Source: an uncultured Oscillospiraceae bacterium
GTDB taxonomy: Bacteria; Bacillota; Clostridia; Oscillospirales; Ruminococcaceae
Length of the DNA: 64,000 bases
Direction of reading: 5' to 3'
Assembly (NCBI GenBank): GCA_934448295.1
Contig: CAKSEY010000015.1
Location: 25,318 to 89,317, forward strand
The position numbers and the translations under genes are program-made. Under the pieces are notes generated by a model, which saw nothing but the letters and a program-made list of their open reading frames with translations, ran no database searches and was not told where the DNA came from. Below, in pieces: positions 51,357 through 59,436 of this stretch. Numbering within the stretch: the stretch's first letter is position 1; every line of letters begins with the position of its first letter.

Positions 51357-51385
51357 ATTATACAACTTTTTCAGAAAAAAAGCAA
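51357..51385 (-). promoter_or_regulatory. Promoter of pduL
   Basis: -35 TTGCTT (51380-51385), 17-base spacer and -10 TATAAT (51357-51362) on the minus strand, with GGAGG before the ATG. Confidence 0.75.
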
Positions 51386-51467
51386 TACCGCACCAGACGT
51401 TTTTCGGCATTAATCGGTGACAGGTATCTGAAAAAGAGATAATCCCCGCACCGCCGACATAACATAT

Positions 51468-51515
51468 CGCCGCCCGGACTTACCCGGCAGTCTGCGGCAG
51501 GTCCGAACGGCGGCG
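51468..51515 (-). other. Long GC-rich hairpin after the AI-2E family gene
   Basis: The arms CGCCGCCCGGAC and GTCCGAACGGCGGCG fold into an imperfect stem directly after the stop codon. No T run follows, so it may be an incomplete terminator or a 3'-end protector. Confidence 0.5.
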
Positions 51516-51517
51516 CG

Positions 51518-52888
51518 TTATTTCTTGTTTTTCTTATCCAGGGAGGTCTTTTTGTCGTCCTTCGGGTGACTGGGGAGCCTTTTTTTGCAGTCCTCCACCC
51601 GCGCCCGGATAACGTCCGTGAAGCCGTGCTTCTGCTCGGGGGCTGGCTCCGGCGGGACGTCCGGCTCCTCGCACACATAGTCAGGGGTGATGTAGCTCAC
51701 GTCCTTGGCGTATTCAGCGGTTTTCTGGGGAAGCTTGCGCTTTCGCAGCCTGTCCTCGATGAAATCCTTGACCAGCATATAAAGCACGGCGAACACCGGA
51801 ACTCCCAGCAGCATCCCCAGCATACCGAACAGACCGCCGCCAATCAGTATCGCGATAAGTATCCACACGGCGGGAAGCCCGGTGGAATCCCCGAGTATCC
51901 ACGGTGCGATGATGTTTCCGTCGATGGTCTGGAGCACTACCACAAAAATGATGAACCACAGCGCCTGAATCGGGCGCTCAGAAAGCAGAAGCAGCAGCGT
52001 GCAGGGTATCGCCCCGATAAACGGCCCGACATACGGGATAAGGTTGAACACGAACATTATCGCGGCAATAAGCAGCGAATACGGGAGCTGGAGCACCGTA
52101 CAGCCAATAAAGCAGAGTATCGCAACGATAAACGCTTCGATTATCTTGCCGATGATGGAGCCAAGGAATTTCTTGCTTGCCTCGCGGCACACGGACAGGA
52201 ATCTCTGCGCCCTTTCCACTTTAAGAAATGCGAAGATGAACTTCTTGGTCTGACCGATGAACATTTCCTTGCGGGCAAGAAGGTAGATGGAGATGATAAG
52301 TCCCAGCAGGACGTTCTTCATCGTGTCGATTATTGCCCAGACTGTTGTTGCAACGTTTCCCACCATTCCCATCAGCTCGGTGGAATACTGCTTCCATATA
52401 CCCGCTATGAACTTGTTGAAATCGTCAAGCGGGTTGCCGAGGAACTCCACCAGCGCGGGATTGTCCTCAAAGATTTTGTTGAGCCATTCCTTGATGGTAT
52501 TGATGTAGCTGTCCATGTTGCCGATGATGAAAACGATATTCTCGACAAGCTGCGGTATTACCATTATGATTATCAGCGCGAGTATCAGCAATACCGCCAG
52601 CATGGTGAGGGTTACCGATATCGCCCGCGCCTGTCCGCGCTTTTTTTTCTCGGCAGAGCCGGAGAGCTTTTTCAGCGGCCCGTTCTCGATTTTAGTCATG
52701 AGCGGGTTGAGCAGGTAGGCGCAAAAAATTCCGATGATGATCGGGGTCGCCACCGCCCCGAGCACCGACAGCTTGCTCATTACCGAGTCAAAGTTGAAAA
52801 TGATCATTATGGCAATGGCGCTCACAATGACCGCACAAACGGAATACACCGCAATGGTGAGGTATTTCCGGTTCCAGTTTATGTTCAT
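51518..52888 (-). CDS. AI-2E family transporter (YtqT/PerM-like permease)
   Basis: A 456-residue integral membrane protein of the AI-2E/PerM family, with about eight helices. Typical regions are the paired N-terminal helices, the central helix pair around FLGSIIGKIIEAFIVAILCF, and LIPYVGPFIGAIPCTLL, the conserved NxxPYxGP-like motif. Members have been linked to autoinducer, Na+/H+ or other transport, so the substrate is open. The C-terminal tail (about 80 residues) is charged and cytoplasmic. The frame is open upstream, but ATG at 52888 has GGAGGAAGG in front and is preferred. Confidence 0.9.
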   Translation of the reverse strand: MNINWNRKYLTIAVYSVCAVIVSAIAIMIIFNFDSVMSKLSVLGAVATPIIIGIFCAYLLNPLMTKIENGPLKKLSGSAEKKKRGQARAISVTLTMLAVLLILALIIIMVIPQLVENIVFIIGNMDSYINTIKEWLNKIFEDNPALVEFLGNPLDDFNKFIAGIWKQYSTELMGMVGNVATTVWAIIDTMKNVLLGLIISIYLLARKEMFIGQTKKFIFAFLKVERAQRFLSVCREASKKFLGSIIGKIIEAFIVAILCFIGCTVLQLPYSLLIAAIMFVFNLIPYVGPFIGAIPCTLLLLLSERPIQALWFIIFVVVLQTIDGNIIAPWILGDSTGLPAVWILIAILIGGGLFGMLGMLLGVPVFAVLYMLVKDFIEDRLRKRKLPQKTAEYAKDVSYITPDYVCEEPDVPPEPAPEQKHGFTDVIRARVEDCKKRLPSHPKDDKKTSLDKKNKK

Positions 52889-52921
52889 ATGACCTTCCTC
52901 CGTGAATTTGGTGCTAGTTTT

Positions 52922-52950
52922 ATTATACACTAAGCTGGTAAAAAAATCAA
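52922..52950 (-). promoter_or_regulatory. Promoter of the AI-2E family gene
   Basis: -35 TTGATT (52945-52950), 17-base spacer and -10 TATAAT (52922-52927) on the minus strand. Confidence 0.8.
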
Positions 52951-53068
52951 TAGACTATGTTAATTATTGGCATTTGTATCAGGAATAATTTCAGCCCGGC
53001 TGTAAAGAATATCAATGCGGCGGTAATGCCGGAATTCACGGAGCAACGCTCCACAGGAGGAAATTAAA

Positions 53069-53191
53069 ATGTCTAATCAGAACAACCAGAATAACCAGAG
53101 CCAGAACAGACAGAATCAGCAGAGCCAGCAGAATCAGCAGAACCAGAACGGTCAGAACAGACAGAACCAGCAGGGTCAGAACAACAGATAA
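53069..53191 (+). CDS. 40-residue glutamine/asparagine-rich protein
   Basis: A very short frame starting at ATG 53069 with AGGAGG eight bases upstream and ending with TAA at 53191. All but a handful of its 40 residues are Gln or Asn, with a few Ser, Arg and Gly (MSNQNNQNNQSQNRQ at the start). The hairpin GGAGC-AAC-GCTCC lies just before the ribosome binding site. The strong translation signals and a terminator-like structure downstream argue that it is real. The function is unknown; it could be a disordered, self-associating or spore-related small protein. No promoter is clear. Confidence 0.65.
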   Translation: MSNQNNQNNQSQNRQNQQSQQNQQNQNGQNRQNQQGQNNR

Positions 53192-53453
53192 GCTCTGAGC
53201 CGTACCGCCAGATGGCAGAATTTTCTTCTCCCATGTGGCTGTAAATAAAGGCAACTGCTTCACAAGCGGCATTTCGCGGGCGAAAAGCCTGACCGGAGTG
53301 CCGCTTTCTCTTTTCTGCGCCTTTGATAAACCTGTATTCCGACCTTTTCGGAAAAATTACGGGAGCGGCGGGAGTTTATCCTCCGCCAGCCCGAAGCGGA
53401 ATGCGGCTTTATCCGTGGTCAGCCCGCACCGGCGCACTTTTTGCAAATAGCAC
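53192..53453 (+). other. Structured intergenic stretch before the gatC promoter
   Basis: No convincing gene is seen. The stretch contains a nested hairpin and T run at 53265-53314, a CCGA/TCGG hairpin (near 53340-53352) and a GGCGGGAG-TTTAT-CCTCCGCC hairpin (near 53367-53390). It could be the 3' region of the Q/N-rich transcript or a small structured RNA. Confidence 0.4.
53265..53314 (+). terminator. Terminator-like nested hairpin after the Q/N-rich ORF
   Basis: Outer arms AGCGGCA/TGCCGCT (53265-53305) enclose an inner GGC-GAAAA-GCC hairpin, and the stem is followed by TTCTCTTTT. Confidence 0.6.
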
Positions 53454-53482
53454 TTGAAAAATGGTTAAAAATAGAGTATAAT
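53454..53482 (+). promoter_or_regulatory. Promoter of gatCAB
   Basis: -35 TTGAAA (53454-53459), 17-base spacer and -10 TATAAT (53477-53482), 40 bases before the gatC ATG. Confidence 0.82.
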
Positions 53483-53522
53483 AGTACTGTATTGTTATTC
53501 TATGAAGAAAGGAAAATACATT

Positions 53523-53807
53523 ATGGCAGTAGAACTCAAAACCATACAGCACCTCTGCGAGCTCTCCAAGCTGAATTACGATGAAGCCGGGCTCGAAAAG
53601 GTAATGGGCGAAATGGGCGACATCATCGACCTGATGGACACCATAAAGTCCTTCGACCTGGTATACGACGACACCAAGGACAACAACAGCATTTCCCTGG
53701 GCGAAGTCAGGGAGGACGTGGCACAACCGTCATTCCCGACGGAAAAGCTCCTCGCGAACGCAGAAAATACAGACAACTGCTACGTTGTTCCCAAGGTAGT
53801 AGAATAA
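53523..53807 (+). CDS. gatC: Aspartyl/glutamyl-tRNA amidotransferase subunit C
   Basis: Small chaperone-like subunit that joins GatA and GatB of the tRNA-dependent amidotransferase, 94 residues. It has the pattern LCELSKLNYDEAGLEKVMGEM in its first helices and the LREDVAQPS-like segment VREDVAQPSF near the C-terminus. The start at 53523 (MAVELKTI) has AAAGGA upstream; an ATG seven codons earlier has no ribosome binding site. gatA follows 10 bases later. Confidence 0.93.
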   Translation: MAVELKTIQHLCELSKLNYDEAGLEKVMGEMGDIIDLMDTIKSFDLVYDDTKDNNSISLGEVREDVAQPSFPTEKLLANAENTDNCYVVPKVVE

Positions 53808-53817
53808 GGAGGCAGAC

Positions 53818-55266
53818 ATGGATATCACCCGCGCAAGGATCCGCGACCTGCGCAAGGCGCTGGATTCCAGGCAGATAAGCGCCGCAGAGCTATGCGGAGA
53901 ATACTTTAAAAATATAGAAGCAGGCGACGGAAAGCTCCAGTCCTACATCACCGTGACCAAGGACAAGGCAATGGAGATGGCGGCAAACGCGCAGAAGCGC
54001 ATAGATTCCGGAGACGTTTCCACGCTGACCGGAATCCCGCTCGCGATAAAGGACAACATCTGCACCGATGGAATCAAGACCACCTGCGCCAGCAAAATGC
54101 TGGAAAACTTCGTTCCGCCGTACAACGCGACAGTTATCGAAAAGCTGAACGCTGAGGGCTATGTGCTGCTCGGCAAGACAAGCATGGACGAGTTCGCAAT
54201 GGGCGGCTCCACCCAGACCTCCGCGTTCGCAAAGACCAGGAACCCCTACGACCTCGAAAGAGTTCCCGGCGGTTCCTCCGGCGGAAGCGCGGCGGCGGTT
54301 TCCGCTTCGTTCGCGCCCGCAGCGCTCGGAAGCGACACCGGCGGTTCCATCAGACAGCCCGCTTCCTTCTGCGGCGTTACCGGCATCAAGCCCACCTACG
54401 GCAGAGTTTCCCGCTACGGTCTTGTGGCTTTCGCAAGCTCCCTCGACCAGATAGGCCCGATATGCTCAGACGCCCGCGACTGCGCCGTTATGCTCAACGC
54501 GATATGCGCCCACGACCCGCACGACGCGACAAGCTCCCGCCAGCCCGTTCCGGATTTCACCGAGAAGCTCGGTCAGTCCGTCAGCGGAATGAAGATAGCC
54601 ATGCCCAAGGAGTTCTACTCCGACGACATCGACGAGGAAGTAAAGTCCCACGTCATGAACGCCGCTAAGGTGCTGGAATCCCAGGGCGCAAAGCTTGTGG
54701 AGTGCTCCATTCCCGGGCTGAAATACGCTATCCCGGCTTACTACCTCATCGCCTGCGCCGAGGCTGCCTCGAACCTGTCCAGGTTCGACGGCATCAAGTA
54801 CGGCTTCCGCGGCGAGGGCCGCACCTTTGAGGAGCTTATCCGCGACAGCCGCAGCAAGGGCTTCGGCGAGGAAGTAAAGCGCCGTATCCTCCTCGGAAAC
54901 TACGCGCTTTCCTCCGGCTACTATGACGCATACTACAAGAAGGCTCTTGCGCTTAAGCAGGAGATAATCAAGGAATACAACGACATATTCGATATCGCCG
55001 ACGTTATCCTGACCCCCACCGCTCCTACCCCCGCCTACAAGATAGGCGCGCAGGACAACGACCCGGTAAAGATGTATCTTGCGGATATCTGCACCGTTAC
55101 AGTCAACATCGCCTCCCTGCCTGGAATATCCACCACCTGCGGATATACCGCCGAGGGTCTGCCCGTGGGTATGTCGGTAATCGGCAGACGCTTTGACGAG
55201 CAGACGATTTTACAGTGCGCCGACGCATTCGAACAGACCTTTGCGCCGACTGCGCCGAAGCTTTAA
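53818..55266 (+). CDS. gatA: Aspartyl/glutamyl-tRNA amidotransferase subunit A
   Basis: Glutaminase subunit of GatCAB, which supplies ammonia to convert Glu-tRNA-Gln (or Asp-tRNA-Asn) to the amide form. It has 482 residues. The amidase catalytic triad is visible: Lys in IPLAIKDNICTDG, and the two Ser residues in the signature from PGGSSGGSAAAVSA through GSDTGGSIRQPA. The start has AAGGAGG. It sits 10 bases after gatC and 12 bases before gatB. Confidence 0.97.
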   Translation: MDITRARIRDLRKALDSRQISAAELCGEYFKNIEAGDGKLQSYITVTKDKAMEMAANAQKRIDSGDVSTLTGIPLAIKDNICTDGIKTTCASKMLENFVPPYNATVIEKLNAEGYVLLGKTSMDEFAMGGSTQTSAFAKTRNPYDLERVPGGSSGGSAAAVSASFAPAALGSDTGGSIRQPASFCGVTGIKPTYGRVSRYGLVAFASSLDQIGPICSDARDCAVMLNAICAHDPHDATSSRQPVPDFTEKLGQSVSGMKIAMPKEFYSDDIDEEVKSHVMNAAKVLESQGAKLVECSIPGLKYAIPAYYLIACAEAASNLSRFDGIKYGFRGEGRTFEELIRDSRSKGFGEEVKRRILLGNYALSSGYYDAYYKKALALKQEIIKEYNDIFDIADVILTPTAPTPAYKIGAQDNDPVKMYLADICTVTVNIASLPGISTTCGYTAEGLPVGMSVIGRRFDEQTILQCADAFEQTFAPTAPKL

Positions 55267-55278
55267 GGAGGTGCCGGA

Positions 55279-56712
55279 ATGAGCGCTTATTTTCCCACGA
55301 TAGGACTTGAAACACACGCAGAGCTTTCCACTAATTCCAAGGTGTTCTGCACCTGCTCCGCTGAATTCGGCGGTACCCCGAACTCCCGCTGCTGCCCTGT
55401 GTGCAGCGGACTTCCCGGAACGCTCCCCGTGCTCAACAGGAAAGCCGTTGAGTACATCATCAAGGCGGGCTATGTGATGAACTGCGATATTTCGCGCTTC
55501 ACAAAATGGGACAGAAAGAACTACTTCTATCCCGACCTGCCCAAGGCTTACCAGATATCCCAGATGCCGCGCCCGGTGTGCCTTGCCGGAAAGGTAAAGA
55601 TAAACGTTAAGGGCGAGGAAAAGGAGATACGCATAAACCGTATCCATCTTGAAGAGGACGCGGGCAAGCTCGTACACGATGAAGTTAACCGCATTTCCCT
55701 CGCGGACTACAACCGCTGCGGCGTGCCGCTCATCGAGATAGTCACCGAGCCGGATTTCCACTCCGCTGACGAGGTAGTGGCTTACCTTGAAAAGATAATG
55801 CTGCTTCTCCAGTACGCAGGGATTTGCGACTGCAAGATGGAGCAGGGCTCTATCCGCTGCGACGTCAACATCTCCATCGCCCCCAAGGGCTCCAAGGAGC
55901 TCGGCACCAGAACCGAGCTCAAGAACCTCAACTCCCTCAAGGCTATCGCAAAGGCTATCGAGGTCGAGATCGAGCGCCAGGAGGAGCTCCTCGACAACGG
56001 CGAACGCGTGATCCAGCAGACCCGCCGCTTTAACGAGGCTCTCGGCGAGACCACCGCCATGAGAAGCAAGGAGGACGCGCACGACTACCGCTACTTCCCC
56101 GACCCGGATATCCCTCCGATAATCCTCACCGAAGAGGAGCTTGAGGAGATACGCGGTTCCATTCCCGAGCTGCCCGAGCAGAGAGTTGCCCGCTACGTCG
56201 AGCAGTGCGGCATCAAGAAGCAGGACGCAGACCTCATCGTTTCCGACAAGAAGATATGCGATTTCTTTGAGGATGCCATCGGCGAATACGACAATCCGAA
56301 GGCGGTCGCGAACTACATCACCGGAGAACTCCTGCGCAGAAAGAACCTCGGCGAAGTTGACATGGACGCGCTGAAATTCACCGGAAAGGAGTTCGCACAG
56401 CTCGTTGAGATGCTCCAGACGGACAAGGTCTCCCAGTCCAACGCGAAGGCTATCCTCGGCGATATGATAGCGGAGGGCGGCACTCCGAAGTCCATTGCGG
56501 ACGCAAAGGACCTCTGGATAAAGGAGGACAGCGACCTCCTCGCAAAGACCGTGGACGAGATAATCGCGAACAACCCGAAGGCAGCCGAGCAGTACAGAAG
56601 CGGCGACCAGAAGGTATTCGGATTCTTCATGGGTCAGGCGAACAAGGCGCTCAAGGGACTTGCTTCCCCGAAGGCTATCCAGGAGTATATCAGAAAGAAG
56701 CTCTCTGAATAA
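55279..56712 (+). CDS. gatB: Aspartyl/glutamyl-tRNA amidotransferase subunit B
   Basis: Kinase and tRNA-binding subunit of GatCAB, 477 residues. The N-terminal catalytic part has IGLETHAELSTNSKVFC with CPVCSGLPGTLP, the zinc-site region, and the DRKNYFYPDLPKAYQISQ motif. The helical and YqeY-like tail domains (~300-477) are complete. It is the last gene of the operon and is followed by a terminator at 56729-56755. Confidence 0.97.
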   Translation: MSAYFPTIGLETHAELSTNSKVFCTCSAEFGGTPNSRCCPVCSGLPGTLPVLNRKAVEYIIKAGYVMNCDISRFTKWDRKNYFYPDLPKAYQISQMPRPVCLAGKVKINVKGEEKEIRINRIHLEEDAGKLVHDEVNRISLADYNRCGVPLIEIVTEPDFHSADEVVAYLEKIMLLLQYAGICDCKMEQGSIRCDVNISIAPKGSKELGTRTELKNLNSLKAIAKAIEVEIERQEELLDNGERVIQQTRRFNEALGETTAMRSKEDAHDYRYFPDPDIPPIILTEEELEEIRGSIPELPEQRVARYVEQCGIKKQDADLIVSDKKICDFFEDAIGEYDNPKAVANYITGELLRRKNLGEVDMDALKFTGKEFAQLVEMLQTDKVSQSNAKAILGDMIAEGGTPKSIADAKDLWIKEDSDLLAKTVDEIIANNPKAAEQYRSGDQKVFGFFMGQANKALKGLASPKAIQEYIRKKLSE

Positions 56713-56728
56713 TCACAAAAACAAAACA

Positions 56729-56755
56729 AACCGCCCGTGTTTTTCGCGGGCGGTT
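56729..56755 (+). terminator. Terminator of gatCAB
   Basis: A 9-bp stem AACCGCCCG/CGGGCGGTT with a 9-base loop containing TTTTT, followed by CAATTTG. Confidence 0.8.
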
Positions 56756-56760
56756 CAATT

Positions 56761-56894
56761 TGTCGAAAAAGTCCAAACGGCAATAAAATTATATAGGAAC
56801 TGTGTGGAAAAACTCTTAATTTCTAAGACAAACGTACCGTTTATCTATCCCAACCCACACCCCTGCTACGCGCAAATTTTGTAGTTTTTCGACA
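56761..56894. repeat. Wide inverted repeat TGTCGAAAAA ... TTTTTCGACA
   Basis: Ten-base arms at 56761-56770 and 56885-56894 enclose 114 bases in which I see no gene. The right arm runs into the aminotransferase terminator. It may be a remnant or a small non-autonomous element. Confidence 0.45.
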
Positions 56895-56900
56895 GCCTGA

Positions 56901-56924
56901 GCGCCTGATAAATTCGTCAGGCGC
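56901..56924 (-). terminator. Terminator-like hairpin of the aminotransferase gene
   Basis: An 8-bp stem GCGCCTGA/TCAGGCGC with an 8-base loop just after the stop codon. The T-rich stretch on the minus strand is not immediate. Confidence 0.6.
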
Positions 56925-56931
56925 TATGCTT

Positions 56932-58206
56932 TTACTTCAACAGCTTGTCAATGCTTACGATCTTCGTGCAGAGCGCAAGCACGGTGACCGCGCTTTCTAT
57001 CTCATCGACCGTTGCGAATGACGGAGCCAGCCGGATATTACTGTCCTGCGGGTCGTTTCCGTGTGGGTAGGTCGAGCCTGCCGGAGTAAATTTTACTCCA
57101 TGCTCCGCAGCCATCTCAACGACCGCCCGCGCGCACCCCGGGAGTGTATCGTAGGAAGCAAAGTACCCGCCCTTTGCGACCGTCCATTCTGCGATTCCAA
57201 GCCCGTCCAGTTCCTCGTTGAGGACTTTATACATCGCGTCGAATTTCGGCTTCATTATCGCGGCGTGCTTCTTCATGTGCGCGCGGAGTCCTGCGGAATT
57301 CCTGAAAAATCTCGCATGGCGGAGCTGATTTATCTTATCCGGACCTATCGTTGCAAACTTCAGGAACGCCCGGATATCAATGAGATTTGCCGGGCTGGAG
57401 GCTACCGCCGAAATTCCCGAACCGGGGAACGTTATCTTGCTTGTGGAGCAAAATTCATACACAAGGTCTGAATTTCCCGCCTTGTCGCATTCGGAGATTA
57501 TATCCGGAATTTCGGCGCATTTTCCGTCGAAATTATGCACGCAGTAGGCGTTGTCCCAGAAAATGCGGAAATCTTCTGCCGCAGGCTTCAGCGCGGCAAA
57601 ACGGCGGACTACATCGGCGCTGTAAACTATTCCGGTGGGGTTTTCGTACTTCGGAACACACCAGATACCCTTTATCTTATCGTCGCTGCTTACCAGCTTT
57701 TCCACTACGTCCATATCCGGACCATCGGAGTTCATCGGCACCGGAACAAGCTCGAATCCAAAATGCTCGGTTATCGCGAAATGCCGATCGTAGCCCGGAA
57801 CAGGGCAAAGGAACTTTCTGCCCTTTACCTCCTGCCAGGGCGTGGAGCCACAGATACCGTCCGTCATTCCGTGGCTTATAAGCTGGTACATCATCGTAAG
57901 GCTGCTGTTTCCGCCGATTATCGTGTTCACGGAGTGCGTGCCCATCATGTGCGCCAGCAGACGCTTTGCCTCCGGGATTCCATCAAGTCCGCCGTAGTTG
58001 CGGCAGTCCTGACCGCTTTCGCTGTCCAGCAGACTGTGATGGTCGAGGACGTCCAGCATTTTTATCGAAAGCTCGAGCTGCTCCTTTGAGGGCTTTCCGC
58101 GGGAGAGGTCGAGGGAGATGTCATCTTTGGAGTACTTGCTTAACCGTTCAACGCACTTCTGTTTTTCGGCTTCGAGCGCCTGTTTGTCCATTTCGCTGTA
58201 TTTCAT
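56932..58206 (-). CDS. PLP-dependent aspartate aminotransferase (type Ic-like)
   Basis: Fold type I aminotransferase of 424 residues, resembling the alanine/aspartate aminotransferases annotated as MocR-like in Actinobacteria and clostridia. The PLP Lys is in FCSTSKITFPGSG, the Asp/Tyr pair of the cofactor site in FRIFWDNAYCVHNF, and the N-terminal part shows DLSRGKPSKEQL. The C-terminal Arg motif is in DSNIRLAPSF. It probably makes aspartate from oxaloacetate. It lies 97 bases downstream of the 4-hydroxybutyrate operon, after that operon's terminator; no separate promoter is evident. Confidence 0.87.
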   Translation of the reverse strand: MKYSEMDKQALEAEKQKCVERLSKYSKDDISLDLSRGKPSKEQLELSIKMLDVLDHHSLLDSESGQDCRNYGGLDGIPEAKRLLAHMMGTHSVNTIIGGNSSLTMMYQLISHGMTDGICGSTPWQEVKGRKFLCPVPGYDRHFAITEHFGFELVPVPMNSDGPDMDVVEKLVSSDDKIKGIWCVPKYENPTGIVYSADVVRRFAALKPAAEDFRIFWDNAYCVHNFDGKCAEIPDIISECDKAGNSDLVYEFCSTSKITFPGSGISAVASSPANLIDIRAFLKFATIGPDKINQLRHARFFRNSAGLRAHMKKHAAIMKPKFDAMYKVLNEELDGLGIAEWTVAKGGYFASYDTLPGCARAVVEMAAEHGVKFTPAGSTYPHGNDPQDSNIRLAPSFATVDEIESAVTVLALCTKIVSIDKLLK

Positions 58207-58229
58207 GGTTTTCGCCTTTCATTTCATTT

Positions 58230-58268
58230 GAGAAAGAACGCCCAGCACTGCCGCAGCAGCGCTGAGCG
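58230..58268 (-). terminator. Terminator of the 4-hydroxybutyrate operon
   Basis: A 12-bp stem with two G-U pairs (arms at 58239-58250 and 58257-58268, CGCCCAGCACTG and CAGCGCTGAGCG) and a 6-base loop, followed on the minus strand by TTCTTTCTC. Confidence 0.8.
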
Positions 58269-58302
58269 CATATAGGGGGAGAAGATTTATCATTAAGAAG
58301 CC

Positions 58303-59418
58303 TTAATAAAGCTTCTTGTAGATATCAAGAATATCATCGCGGCTGAGCGGAACGAAGTTGTTTGCAGTCAGTCTGCCCTGCGTTGCGAGCACGTTTTCGG
58401 TGAATACCGGAATATCCGCTTCGGTAACGCCGTATTCGTGCAGCGGCTTCTTCGGGAGAATGTGGTTCAGCAGGTTTTCAAGCTCGTTGTAGACATTCTT
58501 CACGTCGCAGTGCAGAAGCTCTGCAAGGTACGCGTTGAGATGTGCTATTTCGCCGTCCTGCTTTTTCTCCATGTACTTGTACAGCACTCCGGTGAACAGT
58601 GCGTAGTTGCTCTCGCCGTGCGGAACGTGATATGTACCGCCGAGGGGATAACTCAGCGCATGGACTGCCGCGCAGCCCGCTGTGCCGAATGCAAATCCAG
58701 CCATGTTGGAGGCAGTCAGGAAGTCGCCCATGTACTGCGGAAGCTTGTCCATGCCCTCGCTGACCAGTTTCTGATATCCGGTGATTATCATCTCGATAGC
58801 CTTATAACCCATCAGCTTTGTGTACACGGTAGCCTTCGGGGATAGCGAGGACTCAACTGCGTGAACCAGCGCGTCAATGGAACTTGCGCCGAACACCTTC
58901 AGCGGAAGCTTCGCGAGCAGCTCCGGAACCAGCACTGCGTATTCCGCAAACATATTCTCAGAGGTAAGACCCATCTTCACGCCAAGGCGCGTGCGGTTGA
59001 TTATCGAGATGTTCGTGACCTCGCTGCCGGTGCCGCAGGTGGTCGGGATAATTATGAGCTGGTGCAGCTTTGTAATGCTGTCCTTGTGGTCGTAGAGGGA
59101 ATCCACCGAGCCTCCGTCGGATACGGAAAGCACCTTTGCAATGTCGATCACAGTACCGCCGCCGATGGCAATTACGCGCTCGAAATGCTTTTTGGAAGCC
59201 TCGGCGATTATCGCGTCAACCATGGTGTCGGTAGGCTCGCCGCCGCCGAATTCCTCCTGATATATCATCTGCGCGCCGCACTTGTTGTTATCGGAATACG
59301 GATCGTAGATGTACTTGTTCGTCAGGATAAGGTCGCTGCCGCCTACCTTGAATTCATCGGTAAAGGCTTTCAACGTGTCGAATTTATAAAGTTTCGGGCG
59401 GAAAATTATCTGTTCCAT
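58303..59418 (-). CDS. 4hbD: 4-hydroxybutyrate dehydrogenase (iron-containing alcohol dehydrogenase)
   Basis: Reduces succinate semialdehyde to 4-hydroxybutyrate, 371 residues. The family features are AIGGGTVIDIAKVL (NAD binding), PTTCGTGSEVTNI, and metal ligands in SSIDALVHAVESSLSP and YPLGGTYHVPHGESN. It resembles the Clostridium kluyveri and Porphyromonas enzymes of this type. It is the last gene of the operon with the CoA-transferase and the semialdehyde dehydrogenase, which fixes its likely substrate. Confidence 0.9.
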   Translation of the reverse strand: MEQIIFRPKLYKFDTLKAFTDEFKVGGSDLILTNKYIYDPYSDNNKCGAQMIYQEEFGGGEPTDTMVDAIIAEASKKHFERVIAIGGGTVIDIAKVLSVSDGGSVDSLYDHKDSITKLHQLIIIPTTCGTGSEVTNISIINRTRLGVKMGLTSENMFAEYAVLVPELLAKLPLKVFGASSIDALVHAVESSLSPKATVYTKLMGYKAIEMIITGYQKLVSEGMDKLPQYMGDFLTASNMAGFAFGTAGCAAVHALSYPLGGTYHVPHGESNYALFTGVLYKYMEKKQDGEIAHLNAYLAELLHCDVKNVYNELENLLNHILPKKPLHEYGVTEADIPVFTENVLATQGRLTANNFVPLSRDDILDIYKKLY

Positions 59419-59436
59419 AAAAACTCCTTAGTCCGT

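Noticed and set aside
56760..56900. Possible tRNA or small RNA in the gap after gatB
   Set aside because: No cloverleaf or T-loop sequence can be found; only the inverted repeat is seen.
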